DNA from: CAVVIH01 sp963748295
Lineage (GTDB): Bacteria > Acidobacteriota > Vicinamibacteria > Vicinamibacterales > 2-12-FULL-66-21
Direction of reading: 5' to 3'
Length of the DNA: 64,000 nucleotides
NCBI GenBank assembly: GCA_963748295.1
Contig: CAVVIH010000002.1
Location: 434,001-498,000 of the forward strand
The translations under genes and the position numbers were made by a program. Each line of letters begins with the position of its first letter. The first letter of the stretch is position 1. Of the stretch, positions 54,204 through 63,442 are shown piece after piece. The notes under the pieces are model-generated. The model had not been told where the DNA came from and did not search any database. It saw only the letters and a program-made list of their open reading frames with translations.

Positions 54204-54430
54204 CTGAGGAGCCACTCCTTTGGTTGGGAAAGAGGGCAGGCATACACGTCTGCGTGCCGCCGGCAAGGAGCAAGTTCCGCGCCGCCGTCACACGAACCAT
54301 CACATGCGTGAAACGGCGGTGAAAGGCCCGGCTGGCAGGGACGAGTGCCGGGGCGATCCAACACGGCGAACATCACGAACCGATCTCTTGGAGTTTGCCG
54401 CTCGAATTCAGCGTAGTACCATCCTCATCC

Positions 54431-56407
54431 GTGCATCGAAGGCACCTGATCGCGCTTCCGTTCGTCGCGCTGCTGTTCTCGTCCGCGCCAGCCACACAGC
54501 CGGCCGGCGCGCGACCGAACATTCTTCTGATCACCATCGACACCCTGCGCGCCGATCGCGTTGGCGCGTACGGCTACAAGGGCGCGCATACGCCGGCGCT
54601 CGACCGTCTCGCGGCGGAGGGCGTGCGCTTCGCCGACGCGACGGCGCATGCGGTGCTGACGTTTCCATCGCACACGGCGATCCTCACCGGCCGCTATCCC
54701 GCGGCGTTCGGCATCCGCTTGAACGGCATGGGCACGCTGCCGCCCGAAGCGACGACGCTTGCCGAGCGGCTCAAGACCGCGGGGTACCGCACCGGCGCGG
54801 TCGTGGCGAGCGCGGTGCTCGCCGAGACCTACGGTCTCGATCAGGGTTTCGACGAGTACGACGATCGCATCGCGATCCAGGCGGCGGACACGGTGGCGCT
54901 CGCGGATCTCAATCGCCCCGCCGATCAGGTGACCGCCGCCGCGCGCAAGTGGATCGCGGCGCAGAAGGGATCGTGGTTTCTGTGGGCGCACTACTACGAT
55001 CCGCATCTGCCTTACGAGGCGCCGGCCAAGTACGCGGCGCTTGCGCCGGGACGTCCGTACGACGGGGAAGTCGCATTCGCGGACGCCGAGATCGCCGCGC
55101 TGCTCGGATCGCTCGACCGTCAGCGGACGATCGTGGTGGTGACCGCCGATCACGGAGAATCGCTCGGCGAACACGGCGAACCCGATCACGGATTCTTTCT
55201 CTACGACTCGACGCTCAGCGTGCCGCTGATCATCGCCGGTCCCGGCATCACGCCCCGCATCGTGTCCGAGCAGGTGCGCCACATCGATCTGCCGGCGACG
55301 ATCGCCGAGCTCGCCGGCCTCGCGAATCCGCGAGCCGCCGGCGACGACGGCGAAAGCCTGGCGCCGCTCGTCAAGGGCGGATCGCGAAAAGAGGTGCCCG
55401 TATCAGTGGCCGAGAGCTGGTATCCGCGGCTGCATTTCGGCTGGAGCGAACTGCGATCGGCCCGCGCCGGCGACTGGAAGTTCGTCGCCGCGCCAAAGCC
55501 GGAGCTCTACGACCTTCGGAACGATCGCGCCGAAACGAAGAACGTCGCTACCGCGCAGGCGGCGGTCGGCGGCCGCCTGGCAGCGGAGCTCAAACGCGTC
55601 AACGATCAATTCAAGCAGGCGCGGCCGACGCGCAACGAACAGCCGGATCCGGCAACCATTCAACGGCTTCAATCGCTCGGCTACCTTGGCTCCTTCTCGC
55701 CGTCCGCCGCGAGCGACACCAACGAGGATCCCAAGGACCACATCGGGCAATATCGCGAGTACCGGGCGACGTTCAGCCGCGCGCTGTCGCTGCTGGGAAA
55801 AGGACAGCATGCCGAAGCGGTGACCGCGCTGCAGCAGATCGTGAAGATGAACGTCCGCGCATTCGAAGCGCATCTCTATCTCGGCAACGCCTACGCCGCG
55901 CAGGGAAAGACCAACGCGGCGCTGGGAGAGTACGACGCGGCGTCGCTGCTCAATCCCGAGCTGTCCACGCCGCACATCGAGGCGGCAAAGGTCCTCTCCA
56001 ACGCCAACCAGCACGCCCCGGCGATCGTCCGCTGCCGGAAGGGGCTCGATCTCTCCCCGCGCTCCGACTACGGACACTACACGCTCGGCGTCATATACCG
56101 GCGCGCGCAGCGGCCGGCAGAGGCGCTCGACGCGTTCACGCGCGCGGTCGAACTGAACCCGTCGAACGTGCGCGCGCGATCGGGGCTGGGATCGACCGCG
56201 ATGCAGCTCGGGCGCGTCGACCTCGCCGCCACGCAGTTCGAGCAGCTGATCGAGCTCGGATACCAGGTCGCGCCATCGCAGTTCAACCTCGGCATCATCG
56301 CCGCCAACCGCGGCAATCGCGCGGAAGCGGAGCGCCGCTACAAGCTCGCGCTGAAGGCGGACCCGGCGTTCAAGCCGGCCCAGGACGCGCTCGCGAAGAT
56401 AAAATAG
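54431..56407 (+). CDS. Sulfatase-fold protein with TPR domain, copy 1
   Basis: 658 residues from GTG 54431; signal peptide (LIALPFVALLFSSAPATQ). Residues 29-360 are an alkaline-phosphatase-superfamily domain: NILLITIDTLRADRVGAYGY (metal Asp37), LTFPSHTAILTGRYP, FLWAHYYDPHLPYEAP, VTADHGESLGEHGEPDHGFF. At the sulfatase catalytic site the CxPSR motif reads TFPSH (Thr77), so no formylglycine can form; Thr-nucleophile members are phospho-transferases or diesterases. The C-terminal 220 residues are TPR repeats (AHLYLGNAYAAQGKTNAALG). Uninterrupted frame; the paralogue follows 10 bases later. Confidence 0.85.
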   Translation: MHRRHLIALPFVALLFSSAPATQPAGARPNILLITIDTLRADRVGAYGYKGAHTPALDRLAAEGVRFADATAHAVLTFPSHTAILTGRYPAAFGIRLNGMGTLPPEATTLAERLKTAGYRTGAVVASAVLAETYGLDQGFDEYDDRIAIQAADTVALADLNRPADQVTAAARKWIAAQKGSWFLWAHYYDPHLPYEAPAKYAALAPGRPYDGEVAFADAEIAALLGSLDRQRTIVVVTADHGESLGEHGEPDHGFFLYDSTLSVPLIIAGPGITPRIVSEQVRHIDLPATIAELAGLANPRAAGDDGESLAPLVKGGSRKEVPVSVAESWYPRLHFGWSELRSARAGDWKFVAAPKPELYDLRNDRAETKNVATAQAAVGGRLAAELKRVNDQFKQARPTRNEQPDPATIQRLQSLGYLGSFSPSAASDTNEDPKDHIGQYREYRATFSRALSLLGKGQHAEAVTALQQIVKMNVRAFEAHLYLGNAYAAQGKTNAALGEYDAASLLNPELSTPHIEAAKVLSNANQHAPAIVRCRKGLDLSPRSDYGHYTLGVIYRRAQRPAEALDAFTRAVELNPSNVRARSGLGSTAMQLGRVDLAATQFEQLIELGYQVAPSQFNLGIIAANRGNRAEAERRYKLALKADPAFKPAQDALAKIK

Positions 56408-56417
56408 CGTTACAGGA

Positions 56418-58770
56418 ATGAACGCTCGAGCTCGCCTCGTCCTCGCGGCGGTGTGCATCGCCATCCTTGCCGCCGGTTACTGGGCGTATTCCACCCGTTC
56501 TCGCAGCGCCGTGACGCCCGCCGGCACCGATCTCGGAGCAATCGCCGGCGCGGCTCGGCCCGACCAGTTCAACGTCATCATCCTGACGCTCGATACCACT
56601 CGATCGGATCGAATCGGCGCCTACGGCGATCACACCGCGTCGACGCCGAATCTCGATCGCCTGGCGTCCGAGGGCGTGCTCTTCGAGCAGGCGATCGCGC
56701 CGGTGCCGCTGACGCTTCCGGCTCACTCGACGCTCTTCACCGGCCTGCTGCCCCCGAAGCATGGCGTCCGCGACAACGGCGGCTACGTCCTCGATCCGAA
56801 GCACCGCACGCTCGCGACGATGCTGAAAGCCGAAGGATTCCAGACCGGCGCATTCGTCGGCGCGTTCGTGCTCGATTCGAAGTGGGGCCTCAACCAGGGG
56901 TTCGACACCTACTTCGACAAGTTCGACGTCTCGAAGTACCAGCAGGTGTCGCTCGGCAGCGTCGCGCGGCGAGCGACCGAGGTCGTCGACAACGCGATGC
57001 CGTGGTTCGAGAAGCACGCCGGCGAGCGTTTCTTCGCCTGGCTGCATTTCTACGACGCCCACACGCCCTACGATCCGCCGGAGCCGTTCCGCTCGCGCTT
57101 CGCGGATCGCCGCTACGCCGGCGAGATCGCCTACGTCGATCACGAGATCGGCCGCGTGCTCCGATGGCTCGACACCAATCAGCTGGCGGATCGCACGATT
57201 GTCGTGGCGATTGGCGATCACGGCGAGAGCCTGAACGAGCACGGCGAGGGCACCCACGGACTGTTCGTCTACGACGCGACGATGCGCGTGCCGTTCATCG
57301 TCAGGGCGCCGTATCAGTCGATGAAAGGCCGGCGCGTGTCCTCGACGGTGCGGACCGAGGACGTCCTGCCGACGGTGCTCGACCTGCTGACCGAAGCCAC
57401 GCCAGCCGGCGTCGAGGGCCGCAGCCTGGCGCCGCTGATGACGGGCGCCGCGCGCGATCTGAATCTCGATGCGTACAGCGAATCGCTTTACGCGCGCAAT
57501 CACTTCGGCTGGAGCGAGCTGAAGGCGCTGCGGTCGGGGCGGTTCAAGTACATCAACACCACGCGTCCCGAGCTCTACGACCTGCAGAAAGATCCGGGCG
57601 AGCAGAAGAACATCTTCGACGAGCAGCGGCAGATCGCCGAGCGGATGGCGGTGGAACTGGCGCGCGTCGCGGTCGAAGACGCGGGCGCGTCCGCCGGACC
57701 GTCGGCGGTCGATCCCGAAACCCGCGAGCGGCTCGCCGCGCTCGGCTACATCGGCTCCTTTGCCGACACCGCGCGTCGCGAAGGCGCCGTGCTGCCCGAT
57801 CCGAAGGACAAGATCGACATCTTCAACCTGATGACCGCGGCCCGCGAGGCGGACGATGGCGATACGCATGCGATGCTCAATCGCCTGAAGAAGGTCGTCG
57901 CGCAGGATCCGAACGTGCTGGATGCGTGGGTCATGCTCGGCAACGAGTATTTCCGCCAGGCGGATTTCAAGACTGCCGCGGATCACTACAAGCGGGCGCT
58001 GACGATCAACCCGTCGTACGACCTGGCGATCGTCAACCTCGCCGGCGCCTACCGCGCGATGCGGGATTACGATGCGGCGATTCTCGGCTACGAGCGGTAT
58101 CTCGAGAAAGACCCGAAGAATGCCTGGATTCGCTACCAGCTCGGCGAGCTGTACGTCGAGACGGGCAATCTGGCGAAGGCGGAATCCGCCTTTCAACAGT
58201 CGCTCGCCGACGACACCCGCGTGGCGGCGGCGCGCAACGCGCTCGGCGTCGTCGCGATCAAGCGCGGCGATCTGAGCGGCGCCGAAACCCAGATCCGCGC
58301 GGCGCTGGCGCAGAAACCCGACGTCCGCCTCGCGCATTTCAATCTCGCGCTGATCGCGGAACAGCGCGGCGATGTGCAGACGGCGATCGAGATGTACCGC
58401 CGCGAGATCGAGACGCAGGCGAATTCCTACAAGGCGGCGTTCAATCTGGGCCGGCTATACGAACAGCTCGGCAACCGGACGGAGCAGGAGGCCGCGCTAC
58501 AAGAAATCGATCGAGCTGAACCCGCGGTTCGCCGAGGGACATTTCTACCTGGCCAAGCTCTATCTGGACGAGGGACGGCAGTTCGACGAAGCGATTGCGC
58601 TGGCGCGACGCGGCCTGGAGGTGGGCGCCGAATCGGAGTTCGCGCCGCTCGGCCACTACGTGCTCGCGGATATTTACAGCCGCAAAGGCATGCACGCGGA
58701 GGCGCAGCGCGAGGCCGCGCGCGGACGCGCGCTCGAAGCGCAGCGCGGTCGACGATCGCCGGCTGGATGA
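56418..58770 (+). CDS. Sulfatase-fold protein with TPR domain, copy 2, late frameshift
   Basis: About 784 residues. N-terminal membrane anchor (LVLAAVCIAILAAGYWAY), then NVIILTLDTTRSDRIGAYGD, LTLPAHSTLFTGLLPPKHGV (Thr99 at the catalytic position), FAWLHFYDAHTPYDPP and AIGDHGESLNEHGEGTHGLF. The C-terminal third has about seven TPRs. The frame breaks near 58503 and continues YKKSIELNPRFAEGHFYLAK to 58770. Paralogue of the preceding gene and certainly co-transcribed. It is likely envelope-anchored with its catalytic domain outside; the substrate is unknown. Confidence 0.85.
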
Positions 58771-58794
58771 TTGTCGTTTTCAGTTCACGAAGCT

Positions 58795-59095
58795 AGAGGG
58801 GAGGAGTTGGACGGAGGATACGGAGAAGTTCAAACAACGGAGTCGCGGAGTCGCGGAGGACGCACGGAGGGCCTGTGGCCCGCCCGCCTTCGGCGGGCCG
58901 GACGAACGAGGTCAATGGTCGAAATACAAGCGCCTCCGAATCATGCTGGCGCTTGTATTTCGGCCATTGACCTCGTTCGTGCCGCGCGCAGCGCGGCACC
59001 ACAGGCCTTCACGCACGCTGCCTTAACGTCTTTCTAGAGTTCTTCTCCGTGCGTCCTCCGTGCCTCCTGTTAGATTTTCTCCGCGTCCTCAGTCC
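58795..59095. repeat. Large nested inverted-repeat region
   Basis: ggaggacgcacggag (58856-58870) is exactly complementary to ctccgtgcgtcctcc (59045-59059); inside, ggcctgtgg pairs with ccacaggcc, and a stem of about 30 bp (gaacgaggtcaatgg, cgaaatacaagcgcc against their complements) closes on tccgaatcatgct. Two small hairpins (gcccgccttcggcgggc and gccgcgcgcagcgcggc) sit on either side. The flanks carry cggagtcgcggagtcgcgga words. No gene is present. Confidence 0.75.
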
Positions 59096-59140
59096 CGTGA
59101 TAAACTCAAGGTTTTGTTCACCGAGGTTTTGAAGCAGTAG

Positions 59141-60787
59141 ATGTCAGACACGAAGAAGTCCACGCGCCGCAAGACGGCGTCGAAGCCATCGACACCCGCA
59201 CCACTGACCACCGCCGCGTCGCCAACGAAATCAGCACGGCGCGCCACCAGCACCGCGAAGAGTTCGGCCGCGCCAAAGGCCGCCGCGCCGAAGCGGGCGG
59301 CGAAGCCGAAGAAGGCGGAGGGTCAACCTGCCGCGCCGCGGCTCGACATCGTGATGATTACGCCGGAGGCGCATCCCTTTGCGAAGACCGGCGGCCTCGC
59401 CGAAGTGGCGGCGGCGCTGCCTGACGCGCTCGCGCGCCTCGGTCATGCCGTCACCATCGTCATGCCGCGCTACCGCGGCATCGACGTCGCCGATGCCGTC
59501 CGCAAGGATCTCCGCGTCGCCTTCGGACCCGGCGAACTGCCGTTCGGCGTCTACGAACGGCCGCTTGGCGAGAACGTCCGCGTCGCGTTCGTCGACGCGC
59601 CGGACCTGTTCGATCGCGAAGGGATTTACGGCACCGCGTCGGGCGATTACGCCGACAACGCGTTCCGCTTTGCGTTCTTCAGCCGCGCGGCGCTCGAATA
59701 CGTCCGCGACCGCGGCACCCGTCCCTCGATCCTGCACGCGCACGACTGGCAGGCCGGCCTCGTGCCTGTCTATCAGAAGATGTACCTGAGCGCCGATCCG
59801 ATCGTCGGCGGCGTCCCCACGGTGTTCACGATCCACAATCTCGCGTTCCAGGGACTGTTTCCGCCGTCGACGCTCGCCTACGTGGGCCTCGGGTGGGAAA
59901 TGCTCAACGTGCAGGCGATGGAGTACTGGGGGCAGATCAGCTACCTGAAGGGCGGCATCAACTTCAGCGAGAAGATCACCACCGTCAGCCCGGCTTATGC
60001 AAAAGAGATCGTGCGGCCCGAGCTGGGATTCGGCTTCGACGGCATCCTGTCGCGGCGCTCCGCCGATCTGGTCGGCATCCTGAACGGCATCGACACCGAC
60101 CGCTGGAATCCCGAGCGCGACCCGTTCGTGCCCGCGTCGTTCAGTTCCGCGGACGTCTCGGCCAAGCGCGACGCGAAGCGCGCTCTGCTCGAGGCGGCCG
60201 GTCTCACGGCGGACGACACCGCGCTGACCCGTCCGCTGATCGGCCTGGTTTCGCGCCTCACGGATCAAAAGGGGTTCGACCTCATCGCCGCCGCGGCCGA
60301 AAGCCTCATGTCGCTCGACGCGACGTGGGTGATGCTCGGCAGCGGCGAACGCGGCTACGAAGCGCAGTGGAAGGCGCTGGCCCGCCGGCATCCGGGCCGC
60401 GTGGCGGCAACCATCGGCTTCGACGAACGGCTGGCGCACCTGATCGAGGCGGGATCGGACATCTTCCTGATGCCGTCCCGATTCGAACCCTGCGGGCTCA
60501 ACCAGATGTACAGCCTCCGCTACGGCACCGTCCCCGTCGTCCGGGCAACGGGCGGGCTGGACGATACCGTGGCGGACTTCGATCCGGCGACCGGCAACGG
60601 AACCGGGTTCAAATTCAGGGAATACACGCCGTCGGCCCTGGTCCACTCGGTTCAGCGGGCGCTGGCGATGTATCAAAACCCGGCAGTCTGGCGGCGCATC
60701 CAGGCAGCCGGGATGAGCCTCGACTTCTCCTGGGACGTATCCGCCCGGGAGTATGTCAAAGTGTATAGAGCGTTGCTGGACGCCTGA
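59141..60787 (+). CDS. glgA: Glycogen synthase with Lys/Ala-rich N-terminal tail
   Basis: 548 residues. The GT5 glycogen synthase proper starts near residue 67: LDIVMITPEAHPFAKTGGLA (ADP-glucose-binding KTGGL, Lys82), ILHAHDWQAGLVP, NGIDTDRWNP, LIGLVSRLTDQKGFDLIAAA and the C-terminal PSRFEPCGLNQMYSLRYGTV. It adds glucose from ADP-glucose to glycogen. The first 66 residues (KKSTRRKTASKPSTPAPLTT ... PKRAAKPKKAEGQPAAPR) are histone-H1-like, not a normal part of GlgA. The ATG at 59141 is the only good start before the catalytic domain. Confidence 0.95.
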   Translation: MSDTKKSTRRKTASKPSTPAPLTTAASPTKSARRATSTAKSSAAPKAAAPKRAAKPKKAEGQPAAPRLDIVMITPEAHPFAKTGGLAEVAAALPDALARLGHAVTIVMPRYRGIDVADAVRKDLRVAFGPGELPFGVYERPLGENVRVAFVDAPDLFDREGIYGTASGDYADNAFRFAFFSRAALEYVRDRGTRPSILHAHDWQAGLVPVYQKMYLSADPIVGGVPTVFTIHNLAFQGLFPPSTLAYVGLGWEMLNVQAMEYWGQISYLKGGINFSEKITTVSPAYAKEIVRPELGFGFDGILSRRSADLVGILNGIDTDRWNPERDPFVPASFSSADVSAKRDAKRALLEAAGLTADDTALTRPLIGLVSRLTDQKGFDLIAAAAESLMSLDATWVMLGSGERGYEAQWKALARRHPGRVAATIGFDERLAHLIEAGSDIFLMPSRFEPCGLNQMYSLRYGTVPVVRATGGLDDTVADFDPATGNGTGFKFREYTPSALVHSVQRALAMYQNPAVWRRIQAAGMSLDFSWDVSAREYVKVYRALLDA

Positions 60788-60823
60788 AAACAGGGGCACA
60801 GGCCGGAACGCGGAGGACTCCAG

Positions 60824-61153
60824 ATGGCATCCGAGAAGGTTCAGACCCTCACAGACGGCAATTTCGACCAGTCGGTCATCAAGGCATCGCAGCCGGTGCT
60901 CGTGGACTTCTGGGCGGAGTGGTGCGGCCCGTGCCGCCGGCTGGCGCCGACGGTCGACGAGCTGGCCACCGACTACGACGGCCGCGTGATGGTGGGGAAG
61001 CTGAATGTCGACGACAACCCGAACGTCGCGTCGCGCTTCAGTATCCGCGGCATCCCCACGCTGCTGCTGTTCAAGGGCGGCGAGATCGTCGAGCAGGTGG
61101 TCGGCCTTGCCGACAAGTCCGCGCTCAAGAAGCTCCTCGACAAGCACGTCTGA
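60824..61153 (+). CDS. trxA: Thioredoxin
   Basis: 109 residues; active site WCGPC at residues 33-37 within VLVDFWAEWCGPCRRLAPTV, the cis-proline region RGIPTLLLFKGGE and normal length. It reduces protein disulfides in the cytoplasm. Preceded by GGAGGACTCC. It lies 18 bases before its own reductase gene, an efficient operon arrangement. Confidence 0.97.
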   Translation: MASEKVQTLTDGNFDQSVIKASQPVLVDFWAEWCGPCRRLAPTVDELATDYDGRVMVGKLNVDDNPNVASRFSIRGIPTLLLFKGGEIVEQVVGLADKSALKKLLDKHV

Positions 61154-61171
61154 CACCGCAACGGTGCCTCA

Positions 61172-62131
61172 ATGACAGACGTCCGGAACGTCATCGTGAT
61201 CGGCTCAGGGCCGGCGGGTCTCACCGCCGGCCTTTACACGTCCAGGGCCAACCTGCGCCCGCTCGTCATCGAAGGCCTCGAGGCCGGCGGTCAGCTGATG
61301 ATGACGACGATGGTCGAGAACTGGCCGGGGTTCCGGGACGGGATCATGGGTCCCGACCTGATGGCCGAGATGCGCGCGCAGGCCGAGCGCTTCGGAGCGG
61401 ATATCGTCCGCGGCCATGTGACGGCCGTCGATCTCCAGTCGATGCCGTTTCGCGTGCGGACCGATGACGCCGAGTACCAGGCAAGAACGCTCATCATCGC
61501 CACCGGCGCCTCGGCGCGGCTGCTCGGAATTCCGTCCGAGCGCGGGCTGATGGGGCACGGCGTCTCCACCTGCGCCACCTGCGACGGCTACTTCTTCAGA
61601 GGAAAGCCGATTGCCGTCGTCGGCGGCGGCGATTCCGCAATGGAGGAAGCGATCTTCCTCACGCGGTTCGCCTCGCACGTCAGCGTCATCCACCGGCGCG
61701 ACACGCTGCGCGCGTCGAAGATCATGCAGGACAAGGCGTTCGCGAACCCGAAGATCTCGTTCGAGTGGAACAGCGAGGTCGAGGACGTGAAGGACCTCGC
61801 CAGCGGCGCGGTCACCGCGATCCTGCTGCGCGACAACATCACCGGCCAGCGCAAGGAGCTGCCGGTCGAGGGAGTCTTCGTCGCGATCGGCCACACGCCG
61901 AACACGTCGCTCTTCACCGGTCAGCTCGACATGGACGCCAACGGCTATCTCGTCACGCACACCGGCACGCGCACGAGCGTTCCGGGCGTCTTCGCGTGCG
62001 GCGACGTGCAGGATCACATCTATCGCCAGGCGATTACCGCCGCGGGATCAGGGTGCATGGCGGCGATCGACGCCGAGAAATATCTGGAAGGACTCCCGCA
62101 GCACCTCGGAGAGGCGCAGCTCAGCGCCTAA
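61172..62131 (+). CDS. trxB: Thioredoxin reductase
   Basis: 319 residues. FAD motif GSGPAG (11-16), redox-active CATC (134-137, STCATCDGYFF), NADPH motif VVGGGDSAMEEAIFLTRFAS and the C-terminal FAD motif GVFACGDVQDHIYRQAITAA. It transfers electrons from NADPH to thioredoxin. Its TAA ends exactly where the ACGTGC repeat tract begins. Confidence 0.97.
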   Translation: MTDVRNVIVIGSGPAGLTAGLYTSRANLRPLVIEGLEAGGQLMMTTMVENWPGFRDGIMGPDLMAEMRAQAERFGADIVRGHVTAVDLQSMPFRVRTDDAEYQARTLIIATGASARLLGIPSERGLMGHGVSTCATCDGYFFRGKPIAVVGGGDSAMEEAIFLTRFASHVSVIHRRDTLRASKIMQDKAFANPKISFEWNSEVEDVKDLASGAVTAILLRDNITGQRKELPVEGVFVAIGHTPNTSLFTGQLDMDANGYLVTHTGTRTSVPGVFACGDVQDHIYRQAITAAGSGCMAAIDAEKYLEGLPQHLGEAQLSA

Positions 62132-62199
62132 TCACGTGCTACGTGCTACGTGCGACGTGCTACGTGCTTACTTGTCACGTGCTACGTGCTACGTGCGCC
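62131..62199. repeat. ACGTGCN heptamer repeat tract between convergent genes
   Basis: acgtgctacgtgctacgtgc and cttgtcacgtgctacgtgct in tandem, unit 7 bases, between the trxB stop and the mnmA stop (62205). Confidence 0.85.
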
Positions 62200-62204
62200 G
62201 GGCG

Positions 62205-63245
62205 TCAGTCAATCCAACCGCCTCCGACGACCTTATCTCCGTCATAGAAGACGACCGCCTGGCCCGGCGCGACGGCGGACTGCGGCTCGTCGAACGTCAC
62301 CGCTACCTTGCCCGGACCTGACGGAAAGATCGCCGCTCCCGCCTCGCGGTGGCGATAGCGAATCTGCGCGGTGACGCGTGTTCCGGCCGCGGGCGCCTCG
62401 CCCGAAATCCAGTTCACGTTGGACGCGGTGAGCTCGAAGCGCTCGAGCGCGGCGCGCGGACCGACGGTCACCGTCCCGGCGTTGGCGTCGATGCCGACGA
62501 CGAAGAGCGGGATGGGGGAGGAGATGCCGAGCCCCTTGCGCTGACCGACGGTGAATCGATGCACGCCGGCGTGGCGGCCGAGCACACGGCCGGTGACGTC
62601 GGTGATCGCCCCCTCAGCCATCTCGACACGCTTGCCCACGAACGCCGCCTGATCGCCGTCGGGGACGAAGCAGATCTCGTGGCTGTCGTGCTTCTCCGCG
62701 ACCGGCAGCCCGAGCGCGCGGGCGTGCTCGCGCACCTGCGCCTTGTCGAGATCGCCGACCGGAAACAGCGCGTGCGCGAGCTGGTCCTGCGTCAGCGTGA
62801 AAAGGAAATAGGACTGATCCTTCGCCGCGTCGGCGCCGCGCTTCAGCTGAAAGCGTCCGCTCGCCTCATCGAACGCCACCCGCGCGTAGTGTCCGGTCGC
62901 GACCTGCTCCGCGCCCAGCGCCGAGGCGCGATCCGCGAGCGTTGCGAACTTGAGATCGCCGTTGCAGTGCACGCACGGGATCGGCGTCCGCCCGGCGGCG
63001 TACTCGTGCACGAAGTTCGAGATCACCTGATCGGCGAACTGCCGCTCGAAGTTCATGATGTAGTGCGGAATGCCGATCCGGGCCGCCACCCGCCGCGCGT
63101 CGTGCAGATCGTCGATCGTGCAGCAGGTGCCGAAGCGGATCTCTCCCTCGCGCTGGTCGTACAGCTGCATGGAAAGTCCGATCACCTCGTGTCCCGCCCG
63201 CGCGAGCAGCGCGGCGGCCACCGAGGAGTCGACCCCGCCGGACAT
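62205..63245 (-). CDS. mnmA: tRNA 2-thiouridine(34) synthase
   Basis: 346 residues as read. PP-loop SGGVDSS at residues 2-8, GLSMQLYDQ, catalytic Cys in IPCVHCNGDLKF, GHYARV, KDQSYFLFTL and the second catalytic Cys in SHEICFVPDGD. It thiolates U34 of Lys, Glu and Gln tRNAs using sulfur from a cysteine desulfurase, which is encoded just upstream on the same strand. The expected N-terminal RIVVA precedes the ATG in frame, and the likely true ATG (at about 63262, ATGAAAGG) is one base out of frame, so a small indel at the start is probable. Confidence 0.93.
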   Translation of the reverse strand: MSGGVDSSVAAALLARAGHEVIGLSMQLYDQREGEIRFGTCCTIDDLHDARRVAARIGIPHYIMNFERQFADQVISNFVHEYAAGRTPIPCVHCNGDLKFATLADRASALGAEQVATGHYARVAFDEASGRFQLKRGADAAKDQSYFLFTLTQDQLAHALFPVGDLDKAQVREHARALGLPVAEKHDSHEICFVPDGDQAAFVGKRVEMAEGAITDVTGRVLGRHAGVHRFTVGQRKGLGISSPIPLFVVGIDANAGTVTVGPRAALERFELTASNVNWISGEAPAAGTRVTAQIRYRHREAGAAIFPSGPGKVAVTFDEPQSAVAPGQAVVFYDGDKVVGGGWID

Positions 63246-63442
63246 GGCGACGACGATCCTTTCATGGTTTCGTCAATTGTTAATGTTGCGGTGGCCCTGC
63301 AACCACCGGACGCTACAGCCTACCAGACGGCTACAGCTTCGCTACGGACGGTTCCAGCTATAGCGGAGGTTCGCACAAGAGCGGAAGCCTCCGGATCCCA
63401 ACGTCCCTGTTGCCCGTGATTAACGATTAGCAATTAACAATT

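Noticed and set aside
59231..61156. 641-residue minus-strand open frame across glgA and trxA
   Set aside because: Antisense shadow of two certain genes, spanning their intergenic gap; no start signal and no motif.
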